Shown: positions 1 to 12,304 of the stretch, piece after piece
Layout of the letters: each line of letters begins with the position of its first letter
How positions within the stretch are numbered: the stretch's first letter is position 1
Source of the DNA: Cyanodermella asteris
Taxonomy: Eukaryota; Ascomycota; Lecanoromycetes; Ostropales; Stictidaceae
Length of the DNA: 64,000 nt
Assembly (NCBI GenBank): GCA_900618795.1
Contig: UYJD01000004.1
Span: 1 to 64,000, forward strand
Direction of reading: 5' to 3'
Notes under the pieces: generated by a model
What the model was told of the DNA's origin: nothing
Database searches by the model: none
The model's input: the letters and a program-made list of their open reading frames with translations, nothing else
Program-made: the position numbers and the translations under genes

Positions 1-191
1 GGTGGTGGGGTGTCGGAGGCACTGAAAGGAGACGACGGCGCGTCAGTGGCATTCGCAGGAGGCACACTGCTGATTTCGAAAATGTCAGGCACCGGTTGTT
101 CAGTCGGTGGCGTCATGACCGGTGCCGGATTCGGCCCCGTCGCGCTTGCCGATCTTGGTGCTGCATTGTTCTGAGCTTGACCTGCGGCCAT
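1..191 (-). CDS. 5' end of an unidentified gene, cut by the left edge
   Basis: An ATG at 189-191 on the minus strand opens a frame that stays open for 63 codons to the window edge. The peptide is rich in Ala, Pro, Ser and Thr and starts MAAGQAQNNAAPRSASATG, which suggests a disordered N-terminus. No domain is visible in the part present, so no function is assigned. It lies on the same strand as the ING gene, about 1 kb away. Support is only the uninterrupted frame and its coding-like composition; it could be shorter or spliced. Confidence 0.45.
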   Translation of the reverse strand, partial: MAAGQAQNNAAPRSASATGPNPAPVMTPPTEQPVPDIFEISSVPPANATDAPSSPFSASDTPP

Positions 192-1204
192 GGAACCGTC
201 ATGCTTGTTCAGTTCTGCAAGTATTACTGGTGGGAGCTTGAACCTAAAGATATGATGATTGCTATCTCCCATGGCAGGCATCCGAGCTTGCAAGACCAAA
301 ATTTCGAGAAGATTATACCGTGGAAGTGCGAGGATGCTAAGGGCCTAGCCGGCCGTCGATGCTGGGTAATGGTTTCGTTCGCTTGCTAGGTCCAATTCGC
401 AGCTGGTAGTCCTAGAAGCGTGACTCGTTGCTTGTGACGGCTCTATGTTGGGATTCGAAGCCTATGCAGTGAAGTCCTAAAAGACCGCGGAATTGGAGTT
501 TGCGACTGTAGTGGTCGACGAGGCGAACCATCAGTAAAGCGACCACAGCTTGGGTAGAAAGAAAGTAAAGTCGGGAGCTTCTGGTTAGAGCAACGTCAGG
601 AACACTAGGTAGGCAGCGACTAGACGCTTGGCATGAGCTTCGATCATTTAGAAGGAAGGAGCCACTGAGACTACCTGCCCGTAATCGGAGCGCTTAAGCA
701 AGCATGAACGTCTTCGGAGGCAGAAGTGAGCGGCTACGCGAGAGAGTAGCGAGACGCGTAACGCAAACAATGACGGCGAGCTCGAGCTCGATAAGGGTCG
801 AAATAGTGGAGACAAGAAACCACGGGCGCGTCTATCCCCTAAGCAATAACGCTATGCTCAGCAGGCTGCCGGAAGGATTTGTTGTCTGGTCCCATAGTCG
901 ACGGCACTTTGCAGCGTGCTAGCACCGCTTGGATCTTAAACTTCGCGCGTAGGCGGCTTATGGTGACTGGTCGCTGCAGGTCGGCCCCCTCTTCAAGTAT
1001 ATGACTGGACGACGACATGCGCAACTGAGTCTAAATAATGCGCTCTGACGTTGCATTCCTCATGATCAAACTGATTTGGTCAGAACTCAGAACTATGCTC
1101 GGCAATGTAAGCTCAAGACCTGTCAGTAGCAACAGCCAATCCTGCTCGCGCAGACATACGTGCATAGCATTTGTCGCTTAAGCTATCGTGTCAAACATAC
1201 GCTT
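192..1204. other. Intergenic region without a supportable gene
   Basis: About 1 kb between the 3' end of the ING gene and the start of the left-edge gene. It should hold the terminator of the former and the promoter of the latter. The short open frames here are not coding-like and match no family I know. Confidence 0.6.
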
Positions 1205-2401
1205 TCACTTCTTCAAGCCCAGCTTGATGCTGCACTCTTCGCAATGCCACTGCCCTGCCGGCTCCTTTGTCAGACCTACGCAACCCCAGTGGAACCACTC
1301 ATACGGACAATCCTCGTTGTCGCATGCCACCATGTTGCCGTAACTAACCGACCGGCAGGTACAATATAAGCTGGTGTCGCCACCATCGTCGTCTTCGTCG
1401 TCCATGCCGCCCATCTCTGTGTCGCGATCGAGCTGTCCATCCTTGCCCTTGTCACCCGTGGCCGACAAACGCTCAGATCCTGACTCGTCTCCGGCTGCGG
1501 ACATGGCACTGTCATCCGCGTCCGAGACACCTCCCTTCTTACGAGTTCCCTTTTGCTTCTTGCGTTTACTGGGGTTGATCTGACCACCTTTCGGAGGCGC
1601 CAGGTGCTTGAGTGAGGTCTTAGTGTCTTTCTTCGTTGTGCCTCGTGGCACACTGCCGGCACGCCCGGTCGGCTGCGGCGTGCCAGCTTTGGGTGTGCCA
1701 GGACCAGCGCTTGACTGTCGTAGATTACTCGCAGTAGGGGGCAGGTTGAGCCGTCTCCTCTTGGTCGCGTCTGTACTAGACTCCCGCACGCCTCTAGCTT
1801 GACTCGTAGCACTTGTAGGTGTACCGGCCGGTGATCCGCCACGTGCTGAGCTTACTCCTGCACCGGTGGTGACCAGGCGTGCAAGATTAGAGTTCGCTAT
1901 CGTGGTGGATGGGCCAGCGGTGACTGCTGCAGCGTTACCTGTGATGGAAGAGAGAGGGGTGGAAGAGCCTGCCGGCAGTCCTGGTATGCGTGCGGGATTG
2001 TTGTTATTGAGAAGAGATGGAAGAAGAGGGTCCGGCGGCATTGCGCCGGACATTTCAAGCTGTTTTATCTGCTGATCGAGTCTCTTAACGTGTCGATCCA
2101 GCAGTAACGATGCCTTGTCTGATAGAGCGCATTTCTCAATCTGGATTGCCTGTGCTTTGTCATAATTTGCGAGGACTGTCTTCACATATGAATCCTCCTT
2201 GGGATTTGTGACACCGGCACCGTGGGCTTTGACGTGTTTTTGCAGGCTATTATCTCTGCTGTTAATGAGGCCGCGGCACTCCTGAGCAACTTTGTCCTTG
2301 GCTTCGATTTCTTCGAGCAAATGGTTCAGCTCAGGAGACAAATTACTGACGTCCATGATCCATTGTTCGAGTACCGTGGAGGCATCATCCGCGAGCGCCA
2401 T
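1205..2401 (-). CDS. ING-family PHD-finger chromatin protein
   Basis: Single-exon gene for 398 residues. The start is the ATG at 2399-2401 ([14 protein letters not shown]), which places the ING N-terminal helical domain at residues 1-115. A low-complexity Ser/Thr/Gly/Pro linker with basic patches follows. The C-terminal PHD finger (about 346-393) has the C4HC3 order visible in [19 protein letters not shown] and WHCEEC. In fungi such proteins (Yng1, Yng2, Pho23) are nuclear subunits of histone acetyltransferase or deacetylase complexes that read H3K4 methylation; the aromatic and acidic residues of that pocket (Y in SYGNM, D in ACDNEDC, W in EWFHW) are present. Which of the three paralogs this is cannot be settled by eye. 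The reading frame extends 33 codons upstream of the chosen ATG but offers no upstream ATG. Confidence 0.9.
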   Translation of the reverse strand: MALADDASTVLEQWIMDVSNLSPELNHLLEEIEAKDKVAQECRGLINSRDNSLQKHVKAHGAGVTNPKEDSYVKTVLANYDKAQAIQIEKCALSDKASLLLDRHVKRLDQQIKQLEMSGAMPPDPLLPSLLNNNNPARIPGLPAGSSTPLSSITGNAAAVTAGPSTTIANSNLARLVTTGAGVSSARGGSPAGTPTSATSQARGVRESSTDATKRRRLNLPPTASNLRQSSAGPGTPKAGTPQPTGRAGSVPRGTTKKDTKTSLKHLAPPKGGQINPSKRKKQKGTRKKGGVSDADDSAMSAAGDESGSERLSATGDKGKDGQLDRDTEMGGMDDEDDDGGDTSLYCTCRSVSYGNMVACDNEDCPYEWFHWGCVGLTKEPAGQWHCEECSIKLGLKK

Positions 2402-3570
2402 GGTCAGACAGTGCAATAGCCCCGAGGCCGCAATCCCAAGGTCGGGGGTATTGCGGTTGCCCTTGAGGAATAGCAAGTGGGACGAACGGCCGATGCGCAA
2501 AGGGACAAGAAAGACTCTGTGACACCCCGCTTCGTCGATCCGATGTGGATGTGATTTCGGCTAAGATGATGACTCTGGTCTCGCTCGTTACATGCGGCGA
2601 ATATGGAGAAAGCGTCTCAGACTTGCGAGGAACCACCTTGAACGCGGAAACAGCCAACAAAGACGTGGCTGACTAATCAGGCTCAAGTAATCTGGTGTCG
2701 GCCTCGGCTCCGACAGATCGCGTCCGGACTCGCTCGCCATGGTATCTAACTACTTACTTATCTTTCGCCTGTCTCTGACACGAGTGTCTCGCGTTGAACA
2801 GACGCCCATGCTTCCTGTCTTCGGCTCAGAAACCCCCAGGATTTGACTGACAACCGAGTTGCGCCTCATTTTTATCCTTTGATCCTGAGGTCAATCAGTA
2901 ATGCTCAGAGAATGCCAGCGCCTACACAAGTCAGGTCACCCATGCAGACCAAAGCGACGACCAGGACCCAAGACACCCTGCGACCGCCATCAAGACACGT
3001 ATAGAGACAAGTCTAACACCGGAAACAGAAGATGATACATCCGTCGTCTGTATCCCGCTGCCATGAGATGATCTTCTGTCTCAATATTGGTCAGCAGTAC
3101 GCGCGAGGCTCTAAGCGCCCGTCTTCCGTTGGATGCTGCCTTGACCACCGGCAACCTGAAACCGGCCACGCAGACACGACTGGCTCAGAAGCTTTCACTT
3201 TACATATAGCAACAAGCTGTCAACGACTTGGATGCCATGTTCGATGTGTTCATATTCTTAGACGTGTCGCGGGCGACAAAGAGCGGGTTGTGCTTTTTGT
3301 GGCCGAATGGCCTTCAGGGCAGCGGCCGCCCATGAACTGATGCTTTAAATGATGGCTGCTCTGCCATGTCGAAGGGCTTGACATGCTCCTCACACCCACT
3401 CCAAGCCCTTTCACTTTCACTTGTTTTTCTCCTGATTGTTTTTCGAACTTATTCGACTCTCACTATCATTAAGCAGGCTGTGCCGGCGTCCCTTCTGCGC
3501 GAGAAGTTTCAAGCTCAACCCCTTCACGACAACCTTCACCAATCCCGTCAAATCCGCGCCTCCTCCAACA
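2402..3570. promoter_or_regulatory. Divergent intergenic region
   Basis: About 1.2 kb between the minus-strand ING gene and the plus-strand membrane protein. The last 200 bases before 3571 are pyrimidine-rich on the plus strand, as is usual for fungal 5' leaders. No conserved coding frame is seen. Specific operator sites cannot be named. Confidence 0.5.
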
Positions 3571-4146
3571 ATGGCTCCTCGTCCCAACTACGGTGCCCTC
3601 GGCGCAACCTTCATGTCCGTCCGCACCCTCCAAGTCATCTCCCTCCTGACCACAATCGGTCTCACGTCCAACTTCGTCTCCGAGATAATCTCCTCCAACC
3701 TCACCGCACCCCGCGAACTAATCGGCACCCTGACCGTCGCCTGCATCGGCATAATCTACTGCATCGTCAGCACCATCCTATACATCGATAACATCCTCCC
3801 CTTCGTCATCTGCGCCGCCCTCGACGGCCTGATCCTCGTTGCTCTCATCGTCGTCTCCGTCGTAGTGGGCAAGCCGCTCACGTACCTGAACTGTACCGCC
3901 ATCGGGGACGTCGACTCTGCGTCGAGCGCGTGGGATCTGACGACTGCGATTGCGGACACGTTGAATGAGACGGGGGGTCTGCTTTATGGGATGTTGATTG
4001 GGACGAGCAAAGGGACTTGTCTGCAGATGAAGGCGGTGTGGGGATTGGCGATTGCGCTTTGTATCTTGTTTACTTTCTCGACGGTGGCGAGCGTGTGTCT
4101 TTGGCGCAGGAAGCCTGCTGTCATGAGGGAGATGAGCAAGGCTTGA
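3571..4146 (+). CDS. Four-helix MARVEL-like membrane protein
   Basis: Intronless gene for 191 residues starting MAPRPNYGALG; the ATG at 3571 sits in a good context (CAACAATGGC). The sequence shows four hydrophobic stretches at about residues 18-40, 48-72, 76-98 and 153-178. Between helices 3 and 4 lies a polar loop with Asn-X-Thr sites and Cys residues, and the tail is short and basic (RRKPAVMREMSKA). This layout matches fungal MARVEL-type proteins of the plasma membrane or secretory pathway, which organise membrane domains. Family membership is inferred from topology, not from a diagnostic motif. The frame continues 45 codons upstream, but that part reads like leader sequence. Confidence 0.8.
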   Translation: MAPRPNYGALGATFMSVRTLQVISLLTTIGLTSNFVSEIISSNLTAPRELIGTLTVACIGIIYCIVSTILYIDNILPFVICAALDGLILVALIVVSVVVGKPLTYLNCTAIGDVDSASSAWDLTTAIADTLNETGGLLYGMLIGTSKGTCLQMKAVWGLAIALCILFTFSTVASVCLWRRKPAVMREMSKA

Positions 4147-4649
4147 GGCGTCAAGCCGACTTCTGAATATCGGAGGTCCGAGCGTGGCTGTGCGTTGGTC
4201 GCTATTCGCGTCAAATCATTGAACGCGTCGGTAATGGTCGGGCACAGTCCTCTTGCCATGAAGAGGATGGATACTTTGGATCTTGGTTGGATGCGCAAAG
4301 ACTGTTTGCTGATGCATTGTCATCTTCGGGAAAACTCACTGATATTTTAGCTGGACTAATAGAGAATCGCGATGCAAATCATTCAACAACGGCCTTCGCT
4401 TTGCAAGTTTCGCCGGTCATTCCTCCATCAGGCAAACCCCTAGATGACTGAGACAATAGAAATGCAATCCTTTCATCCTGGTATCCATCGACAGCACGTC
4501 CAAGAGGAATCTGATGCAAATTTGATGCGGGATCGAAATATTCCTAACACAACTCCGTCGTTGCTCAGCCCGTGTAAACCCTGTCAGTCTCTGTGACTAG
4601 ACCTCATCTCCGTTCCAGCTTTGCATAACGTAGTCCATTCTGTCTCCAG
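4147..4649. other. Convergent intergenic region
   Basis: About 500 bases between two genes that end toward each other. It should contain both 3' UTRs and poly(A) signals. No gene is seen. Confidence 0.5.
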
Positions 4650-6153
4650 TCACCTCTCCTGCACCTGCACCTTCACATGAACCCTCCCTTCTTCGCGAAC
4701 CCTCCTCTCCCTTTTGATTCTAAGCTTGGCCTCCTGCACCGCAATCCACTCTCGGAGATTCCAATCAACTTCTCCACCCTGCTCGGCCAAGCCGTCCTCC
4801 AAGTCATCCATATGCTTCGTCATATCTTCCAGCCTCTCTTCACACAGCTGCTCCGCTGCGAGTCTTGCATCTCGTTGAAAAGCGATCTGAACGACCGCTT
4901 TGTCGATTTGCGCCTGATGCGCCTTCACGGCTTCTTTGAGATCGTTCACCTTCGCTTTCTTGGGGTCTGAGACAATGAACGGCTGGGAGATGACGGTGTC
5001 TGTGAGGAGCGTGGACTGCAGGTTGTCGATGAGATTCGTGGCTTCGATGCCGAATGTGCTCTTGTTCAGACGCAGACGGCTTCTGTGGAGGTTAAGTGGG
5101 AGAGGCGGGTCGAAGCCTGCCTCAGCTTCGATGCTTACTGCATCTTGAGCTTCCACTTCAGCTTCGTCCCGAGCGGGATCGTCTTCGGAGACATTGCCTT
5201 CCTCTGATGACTGGGCATCATTGGAATTGGAAGCGACCTTCGCAGTTGGGTTTGTCACACGAAGACTGCGTCTCGTGCCCACATTATCTTTGACTATGTC
5301 AACATCACGAGACCCTCGCGCCGTAGCCTCATTCCCACCTCCATCGTCTTCCTCATTATGAACGGGCTTGCTTGATTTTGATGGCTGCCGCTTAGACGAC
5401 CTCTTGTCAAGTTCTTCGTTCTCTTTCTTCCTCGCTGCTTTCAACACCGTCTTCCGACGCTTGTACGGTACAGGCTCAGCTCGTCGCGGCCCTCGTTTCC
5501 TCTTGGTCTCAACCTGTCCCTTCGTTCCAGACGAAAGCACCTCAAATTGCACTTCACAGTCTTGTGCAGTCCTTCGGCTTAACACAGCAGCGCACTGTTC
5601 CCACGTTGCCCCGACTTGTCGATACTTGATCAAAGATGCACTCCTCACTGGTCCAAGGCTGCAAATTTTCGTCGCCGTTTTCGTCAGTGACATTGGCATT
5701 GGCGTCAGCTGCGATATTGATTTGCTCGAGCCGCAAGGCCGAGGGGGTAGATATTGGATTCGACCATGAAAGCGAGTTATTTGGGATGGGCGGTAGGAGT
5801 TCATTCGGGCCAGGAACGTTATGACTTCGCGAGCCAGATCTCTGCCGACTGAGACCTGCTCTGGGACTTGGAGAACTGCTTGTTGAATGCCGCTTGGTGC
5901 TCTCGGTTTCTGGGCCGGCGCGCTTCGCTCTATTGATACTGGAGGCGACCAAGATCGCTTGAGGCGTAGAATATGGCTTTGATTTTCTCCTCACGCTTGG
6001 TGTGTGATGAGTGTCGCGTGGCTGAGTGTTGCGGTTAATGGGCTGTTTTGATCGGCGACGGGCAGTTTGCACAATCTGAGGGCTGAAAGTGATATTTGGA
6101 ATGACCTCAATGGTGCTTCCGCAGCTGGTGGAGCTCGAGCGCCTGCTCGACAT
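4650..6153 (-). CDS. Myb/SANT-like protein with a frame break inside the Myb repeat
   Basis: The start is the ATG at 6151-6153 (MSSRRSSSTSCGSTIEV). About 170 residues of Ser/Arg-rich, basic, disordered sequence lead to the first half of a Myb/SANT repeat (PWTSEEC). The second half (LIKYRQVGATWEQCAAVL, then RRTAQDCEVQFEVL) lies in a different frame, one base away, with the switch near 5632-5637. That frame then runs on through a basic, NLS-like tract (KRKRGPRR...KRRKTV), an acidic region and a C-terminal coiled coil rich in Glu, Arg and Lys. No GT-AG intron of usable size restores the frame while keeping both halves of the conserved repeat. The gene is therefore a one-base-shifted pseudogene or allele, or the assembly has an indel here. 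Expected role: DNA binding in the nucleus; targets unknown. Confidence 0.72.
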
Positions 6154-9100
6154 TGTATTTGGATTGGATTTCGCCTTTGCACCAGTAAGGCACTCTGGCA
6201 AGGGAAGCTGAGGCGATACTGCCAGGGCAGGGTACGGTGGATATTAACACAGCATCCTTCTCTTTTTGTAAGCTCAAGACGCGCTGGGCGTCCTCTGTTC
6301 AATGCGTGCATGCATGCAGGATTTCTGCGTCCAGGAGCATTTGTCTGGCTCACGCCCCTTTGTAATTTGCTTTCACCGAGCTCGTCCTGGTCCAGCGCGT
6401 GCATATTCGCCCCATATGCAAGCCATTCCACGTATTTCGTCCCTGCCCATTGACCTCGCAAGAGAAGAAAGGAAACTGGTGCTGTCAGCTTTGCACAGGC
6501 ATGAAAGAGATGTCCAGACAGCTTTTCGCCTCCACGCTACGTTCGAATCATCTATTCATGACAAGGTTGAGTATCATGCCGGGTCCCGGACTGCATATAC
6601 AAACTGCAATCATGCCCTCAGTGAAAGCGCAGCGGTTTGTATCTTAGATCTAGAGGCATGTATCCATACCGTGATTAGCGTGTTTGCGCATGCTACTGAT
6701 CATGCAAATGATTTGGTTGCAAGTGGAGAGCATCTCGGGTAAATGGTGATGTAGAAGGCTCGCGTGTGGGTACAGACTCAGCTTCATTGCTGCCAACTAG
6801 ACACAGTAAGGTGCTGTGAGCAAGTCGATGCTTCTGGACCCTTGAGACCAGTGAGCTGAGTAAGGTTGGAAAGAAGTTCAAGGATCACGGACGGTGGGGC
6901 TTCTTGAACCAAACCAATACGCCTGAGCCAATCTTGGGAAGGCGCGACGAGTGGCCATATCCAAACTCGCAGGCATTTGCAATGCAGCCCGATACTCGCG
7001 AGGTTGGATGAAGTCGTGAGACAAAGCCGATACAATAATGGATTACAGGTTTGCACAAGTATTGCGACACATGCGTTGTTCTAGCTTCTCTTTCGCGGGC
7101 TTTCGCAGTAGTCTGAGGGTTCGCGGATCTGCGGCATTCGCTTTGAGTTGAGAACGAGCAAGCCCTGTCGTGCTTCCTTACCATCAAATGTCAGAGGTTG
7201 ATTTCACAAGGTCAAAAGCCGTTGGTCGATTGATGGAACGATGTTGCGCATAGAAGCCGGGTCCTGAGTTCCAGGCTAGGCTGGCTCGCAGCCTCGTGCC
7301 ATTGGCCTTTTGCCGATTCCATATTGCTTCAGAGTGAGCAAATCCGAAATCGTCTTGTGGAACGCAAAGACGGCTATACCTGGTCTTTCATCGAGACATT
7401 CGAACGTGCCCGACGGCAACAGAATCTGCTCGAAAGCTACAACAAACCTCTTTCGCGAACAGAGGCGCTTTCGCTTGGGGGACGGCAAAAGAAAATACCG
7501 CCTAGCAACGGTTCAAAGCCGTAGGAGAATATCCTATAGCCGGACCGATCATCTGACAGGGCCAAAGAGTTGGAAGTCGTTTGTCGATTTTTCGAGGAGC
7601 CCCTAAGTGGACGATTGGTGTTTGTACCTCTCATATTGCCACGCTGTCCTTCACGAAGGAATCCACACTCTAAAGGGGTTTCTGATGGGAAGGGGGTTTG
7701 GCATTACATGCCCAGAACCTTCCCAACACGACCAACACAGCTGATGCTGTCACCGAGCGAGTTAACCGAGTGGCAATGATGCGAATCGCCATCGGATTGA
7801 ACCTGCACAGCCGAGTTGTCTAGACTGCGAGTCGGTGTCAGCGCATGCATGATATATCTGCTTTGCCAGCCAGTCTCAGAATAGTAGTAGCTGGCTGTGA
7901 GGGCCACAATCGGCTAAGGAAGCGTAATTGTCGGGATCATGCTGAGGGCCAATAGTTCGGTCTATCGTGTCAGTTATGGGCATAGAACCGTGTCAACAGA
8001 TTGAACAAGGATGGTTGGGAGGGAGCGACGGCAAGTCACTGGTAGGGCTGAATCCGCCAGGGTCAGCACTTGGAAGGTCCTCGCAAGCTGTGACGTTCTT
8101 CTGGTCAGATTGATCTAATGTAGGATCTGCTGAGGTAGCCGCGGCGCCCTGGTAAGTTGGAGGTTCTCGGAGTTGTAGCGACTCATCGACGTCCACGGTG
8201 CGAGAACGGCTTGTCAGCTGAATCAGCGTGCCTTGGAGGTAATTAGAGAATCGGTGGTCGAGACGACGGTCGCAACAGGGCATAAGGAGCAACGAATAGC
8301 GGTGAGGACGTGCTCATGTAATGTAAGCAGTCCCGAAGGCATTGAAGCGGACAAGCCAGACCAGCGGCGAAGTAGATTATCGATTACTTGCCGCCTCCCG
8401 CAACCAGATACCACGCGACGGCTGTCAAACGAGCCTCAAGTCTTGTCCTGGTGTCGAGTTGGCACATCATCAACATTGCCCATAGTTGTAAATGGCAATA
8501 ATAGCTGCCAGCATAGTGCGATTATGCGACAGCTCCTGAGCCTGCAGCCCGCTAAGCGGTAGGTCATCTGGACGCTGCAGTCTGAGTGGCGAGCTGTGGG
8601 AACGCTAATCGCTCGGTTTCGCCGGGCACATTGCCCTGTCTCAATTTCGGCCCATTCGCTTTGCTATAGACTAGTGCGCTAAGCCGGTTCTGTGTGGACA
8701 GATCTGGAGAAAAAGACGGTCCTGGAAAGTCGCTCAAAAGGGCTCTCGCTGGTCGTCCAGCCGGCATGGATTGTCTCAGACAGACTGGTGGAGCAAGGGA
8801 ACTCGGATTTTGCGAGCCGCCACTCCGAACGGGGCTTTGGCCTTCAGTTCGTGTGGCAGCACGGGCAGGCATGGGATGGAGGGCGACAAGCTCGGTGAGG
8901 GCGCTCGACGGAGCAGCTACTAGTACCAGAAAGCGAAAGGGTGTGCGGTTTGATGCTCTGGCTGGTTTACTGCGCTTGGACAGGCGATCTGGAGGAACAA
9001 ACAAGCGCTCGAGCGCAGCTTGACGTTGCACAACCAGGCGACGCCTGCACACCCGCGAGAAAGACGTTGCAGATCATCTGCGAGCGCTTGCAACATCACT

Positions 9101-11099
9101 CGCGCTTTTGCTGGGCGCATTTATTGCCGAGTCGTATGGCTAATGTGCGGTAAGTGGTAGAGAAAGCGCCGACGCCAAAAGGTGGTGCTTCTGGAGGAGG
9201 AACGGCTTTCACTGCCGAATACTCTTTCCAGCAAGGTTTGATGCGAAAGGTGATGCATCTTCCCTATCTGGCTTACGCCCTCTGTACTCCGTATCTCAGA
9301 TCACATCACCTGCTCGTCCTGGAGAAAGCTTTGTGAAACTCTGTCAAGACGCTCCGCGCCATCATCCGGGTGAGAGGACTTGCGAAAAAGGCACCATTGC
9401 ACACACCGCTTCTCGAGCCTCTGAATGGCGGCCGCTTTCGCCAAAGGGCCGCTGGGCACGTTTCATAAGGCGATGCTGAATGTAGCGGGAGCTAAGCGGC
9501 CCGGAGTCGAATAATACCTGACACCTCGAGCAGTTGCAACATGGCTGTCGTGCGCCAAGTCTGGGAGGGCTTAGTTGCCCTGCGCGATGAGACCGTCCAA
9601 GGTGCGGTCGACTCATGTCGCTTCTTCTGGCGGCGGTGTGACTAGTCTATGCCCCAGTCCTGACTGACGAGTCCCGGCTGGTCAGAATGGGACAATCATT
9701 GGCATCGCGTGGTCATGAGACCTGGCGAGCATGCGGGTCATGGCAATCTAAGGTTAGGGTCGTCCTTTTGCGCCCCATTCCCGCTCGTGGCCGTCGGCTT
9801 GACGAAAGACGACAAGCCGTGAAGGAGAGGCTGCGAATTGTAGCCTGCCTCGACACGACAGCTTGGTTCTGAGGCTGGCCTGCCATGGCTCGCATCGATG
9901 TTCTGCTTGAGCGACGACAGGCAAACAAATACGGCAGGCTCGGGCGCTGGTGCGGCAAGTCGACAGTCTTCCTGCCCATGTGTGTCGGCAGGTAGCCACG
10001 AAGCAGCAGCTTGTATGGCATTCGGATGACAAGCGAACAAGACGCTGATTGGACAGAGTAGGCGCCAAACGTCAAGTCGATTTGCGAGAATGCTTACAAG
10101 CATGCTCAACACGCTGAACCCACCATGCCGCGCTGTGGCAGAGCTTGTACCTCCGCCTCAGCCCGAATTCATCAGCGCTCAGTCGCGAGGACCATCGGAT
10201 GCTCGAGAGAGCTGAAGAGAGCGAACCCCGGAACAGCTGGGGACAGAAGACCCGCGGTCCGAAGCCGTCATCAGACTCTTCGCTTGAGGAGAGCGAGCTG
10301 AGCACTGTGACCAGCCAGCGCGCCATTCCTCCCGGTGGATTCTTCGCTGGCCAGCCGAATTGCTCGCACGCCAGCGCTGTTGTGCCCGTTGCGGTCGCCG
10401 CTGCGAGTCTGAGATGTAGAGTGTAGTATCCAGACCACTGGGGGCCAAATGCAAGCATAGACGGAAGTGGTATGGGGCCCGCTTGACGGCCGGCATACAT
10501 CGCATGGCATGAGGTGCTGGACCGCAAACGAGTTCGCTAGTCTGGTGATGGAGATTCCAGGGCGGACTAAGCCACGTGCTGTCGTAGTCGAGTCAGACTT
10601 GCGCCATCGCCGGCTCGTGAGGCTTGATATCCGTGGGTCCCGAGCGGGAGAGCGAGTGGTCGAAGGGCCGCCGTTGGCAGGGCGTGCAATTGAGCGCCGC
10701 AACAAGAGGAGCGAGAGAAGGACGAGGAGTCATGGCAGTGGTGTAAGGGGCAACGAAGCAGTCGGCCGTCGAGATGATGATGGCGATGACGGTGAGGAGT
10801 GGTTGGGTAGGGATGTAGGAGCGTCGGCCAGTGGATGGACAGAGACGGTACCTGGAGCCAGCGACGGGAATGAGGATGAGTGAGATCCGGTGTTGCGGCC
10901 AAAGTACGTGCTCTGATGGGCTGCTAGGCGAGGAGAACGGGCCAGTCAAGATGGCCGCAGAGGTCGAATGAAGAAGGCAGAGTGTCCAAGTGGGCAGAGG
11001 CAACGCGAGACTTGAAGCTGCTGCTGCTGCTGCCTGAGTGAAAGCTGTACGAGAGCAGCAGCTTGGCGAGTAAGTAGCTTACAGTAGATGGTCAGATAC
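6154..11099. other. Long gene-poor region
   Basis: Nearly 5 kb with no frame I can support on either strand. Open frames are short, overlap on both strands and carry no recognisable domain. Base composition is not strikingly AT-rich, so this does not look like a heavily RIP-mutated transposon block. It may be distal regulatory DNA for the long-leader gene downstream, or may hold unrecognised noncoding RNAs. Confidence 0.45.
11019..11036. repeat. Short CTG microsatellite
   Basis: A run of about five CTG/GCT triplets just upstream of the pyrimidine-rich leader. It lies outside any supported coding frame. Confidence 0.5.
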
Positions 11100-11103
11100 G
11101 CAC

Positions 11104-11147
11104 GCAGGTATCTGGCCAGCTACCTTAGATACCCAGTAGATACCTGC
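11104..11147. repeat. 10-bp inverted repeat upstream of the long leader
   Basis: GCAGGTATCT at 11104-11113 is matched by its exact reverse complement AGATACCTGC at 11138-11147, with 24 bases between. A further half-site (AGATACC) lies in the spacer. It could be a hairpin or a dimeric operator. It sits at the upstream edge of the pyrimidine-rich leader, a sensible place for promoter elements. Confidence 0.45.
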
Positions 11148-11149
11148 AA

Positions 11150-12304
11150 GTCTACGTGCTGCACTGGCCTCCTCACATCTGTGACTATTTGCTCTGCTTT
11201 TCCTCTTCTCTCTCACTCTACTGGCTGAGCGTCAGAATTGCTCCCAGATCCATCCCGCCCTCTGCTTGTTCATCTGCAGCATCCACATCCTGCTCCCTGA
11301 CCTCTCATCGCCAGTGCCACACATCTTAGCAGCCTGCATCCTGGCCTGCTGCCGCTTCGCCCCTCGTATGGTTATGGCCTAATCTGCGCGTACTTGCTGG
11401 CTTGACACGCTGCCCAGCGAAGCAACCTTTACTCTACGCTGCTCTGCTCCTGGCATGCTCAAGCACAGTCCAACAATCGCAGACTGCCAGCCCATCCTGA
11501 CGGCTCGCTGTCGAATCTCCTATCGTCTGGTCGCCTGCTCGTTTCGCCCAAGAACTCAGACTCACGCTCTCACACGCATCACGCAGCCTCTCGCCGTCCA
11601 CTCATCGGCCGCCTCGCTCACCTGTCTTCTGAACACGGCTTCTCCTGTCATCTCTGCCCAATCTCGTCCCATATCAGACGTCGGCTTCGTGTACCAGAGC
11701 CTGTGTTCCATGTAACGAAGCCAGAACGCACCACCCCCAGCTCTGTGCTCTGCCGAGCAAGCTGTCCGTCTTCCGTCAAATCGTCTGCCCGCCGACTAAG
11801 GAATGCCGACGGCACATCTATGCAAACACCCAGCGTGAGCCATGTCATTTCCAAGACTGCTTTCCGAGATTTTAATCAGCTCACTTCCCTCAGCTTCCTC
11901 GCCGTCTGACTCTACTTGCATCCTCTGAAGACCCGCTACAGCCTACTATTACCTGTGTCAGTCTGACTAGCTGCGCCGCCACGCTCAAAATATTATCGCC
12001 TCGCAAACCACGCGAACCATAATCAACACGGACACACTCCAACCCGGCTTCCAGGCTCGCAGAACGCTAATTTACCGTCATTCGCAACTGGCTTCCGTGC
12101 CATTGACTACATATATCGCGGCTCCGGCACACCTAATTCTTCCTAGCAACCTTCCAACACGAGCCACCTCCCGCATACTGACCAACCCCATCACCCGGAA
12201 ACCGCCTCCCATCCGCCATATACCACGAGCCAAATTTCCCTTCCGACAACCTCACCAGACCTTTCGGCAGCATCTTCCTCAGCCTCACATTCCACATTTT
12301 CACC
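11150..12304 (+). promoter_or_regulatory. Pyrimidine-rich long 5' leader
   Basis: For about 1.15 kb the plus strand is strongly C/T-rich and G-poor, up to the ATG at 12305. In filamentous ascomycetes such a strand bias marks transcribed 5' UTRs, and leaders near or above 1 kb are typical of developmental or stress regulators. Several short upstream ATGs occur, so translational control is possible. That it is one transcript with the 53-residue gene is inference. Confidence 0.45.
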
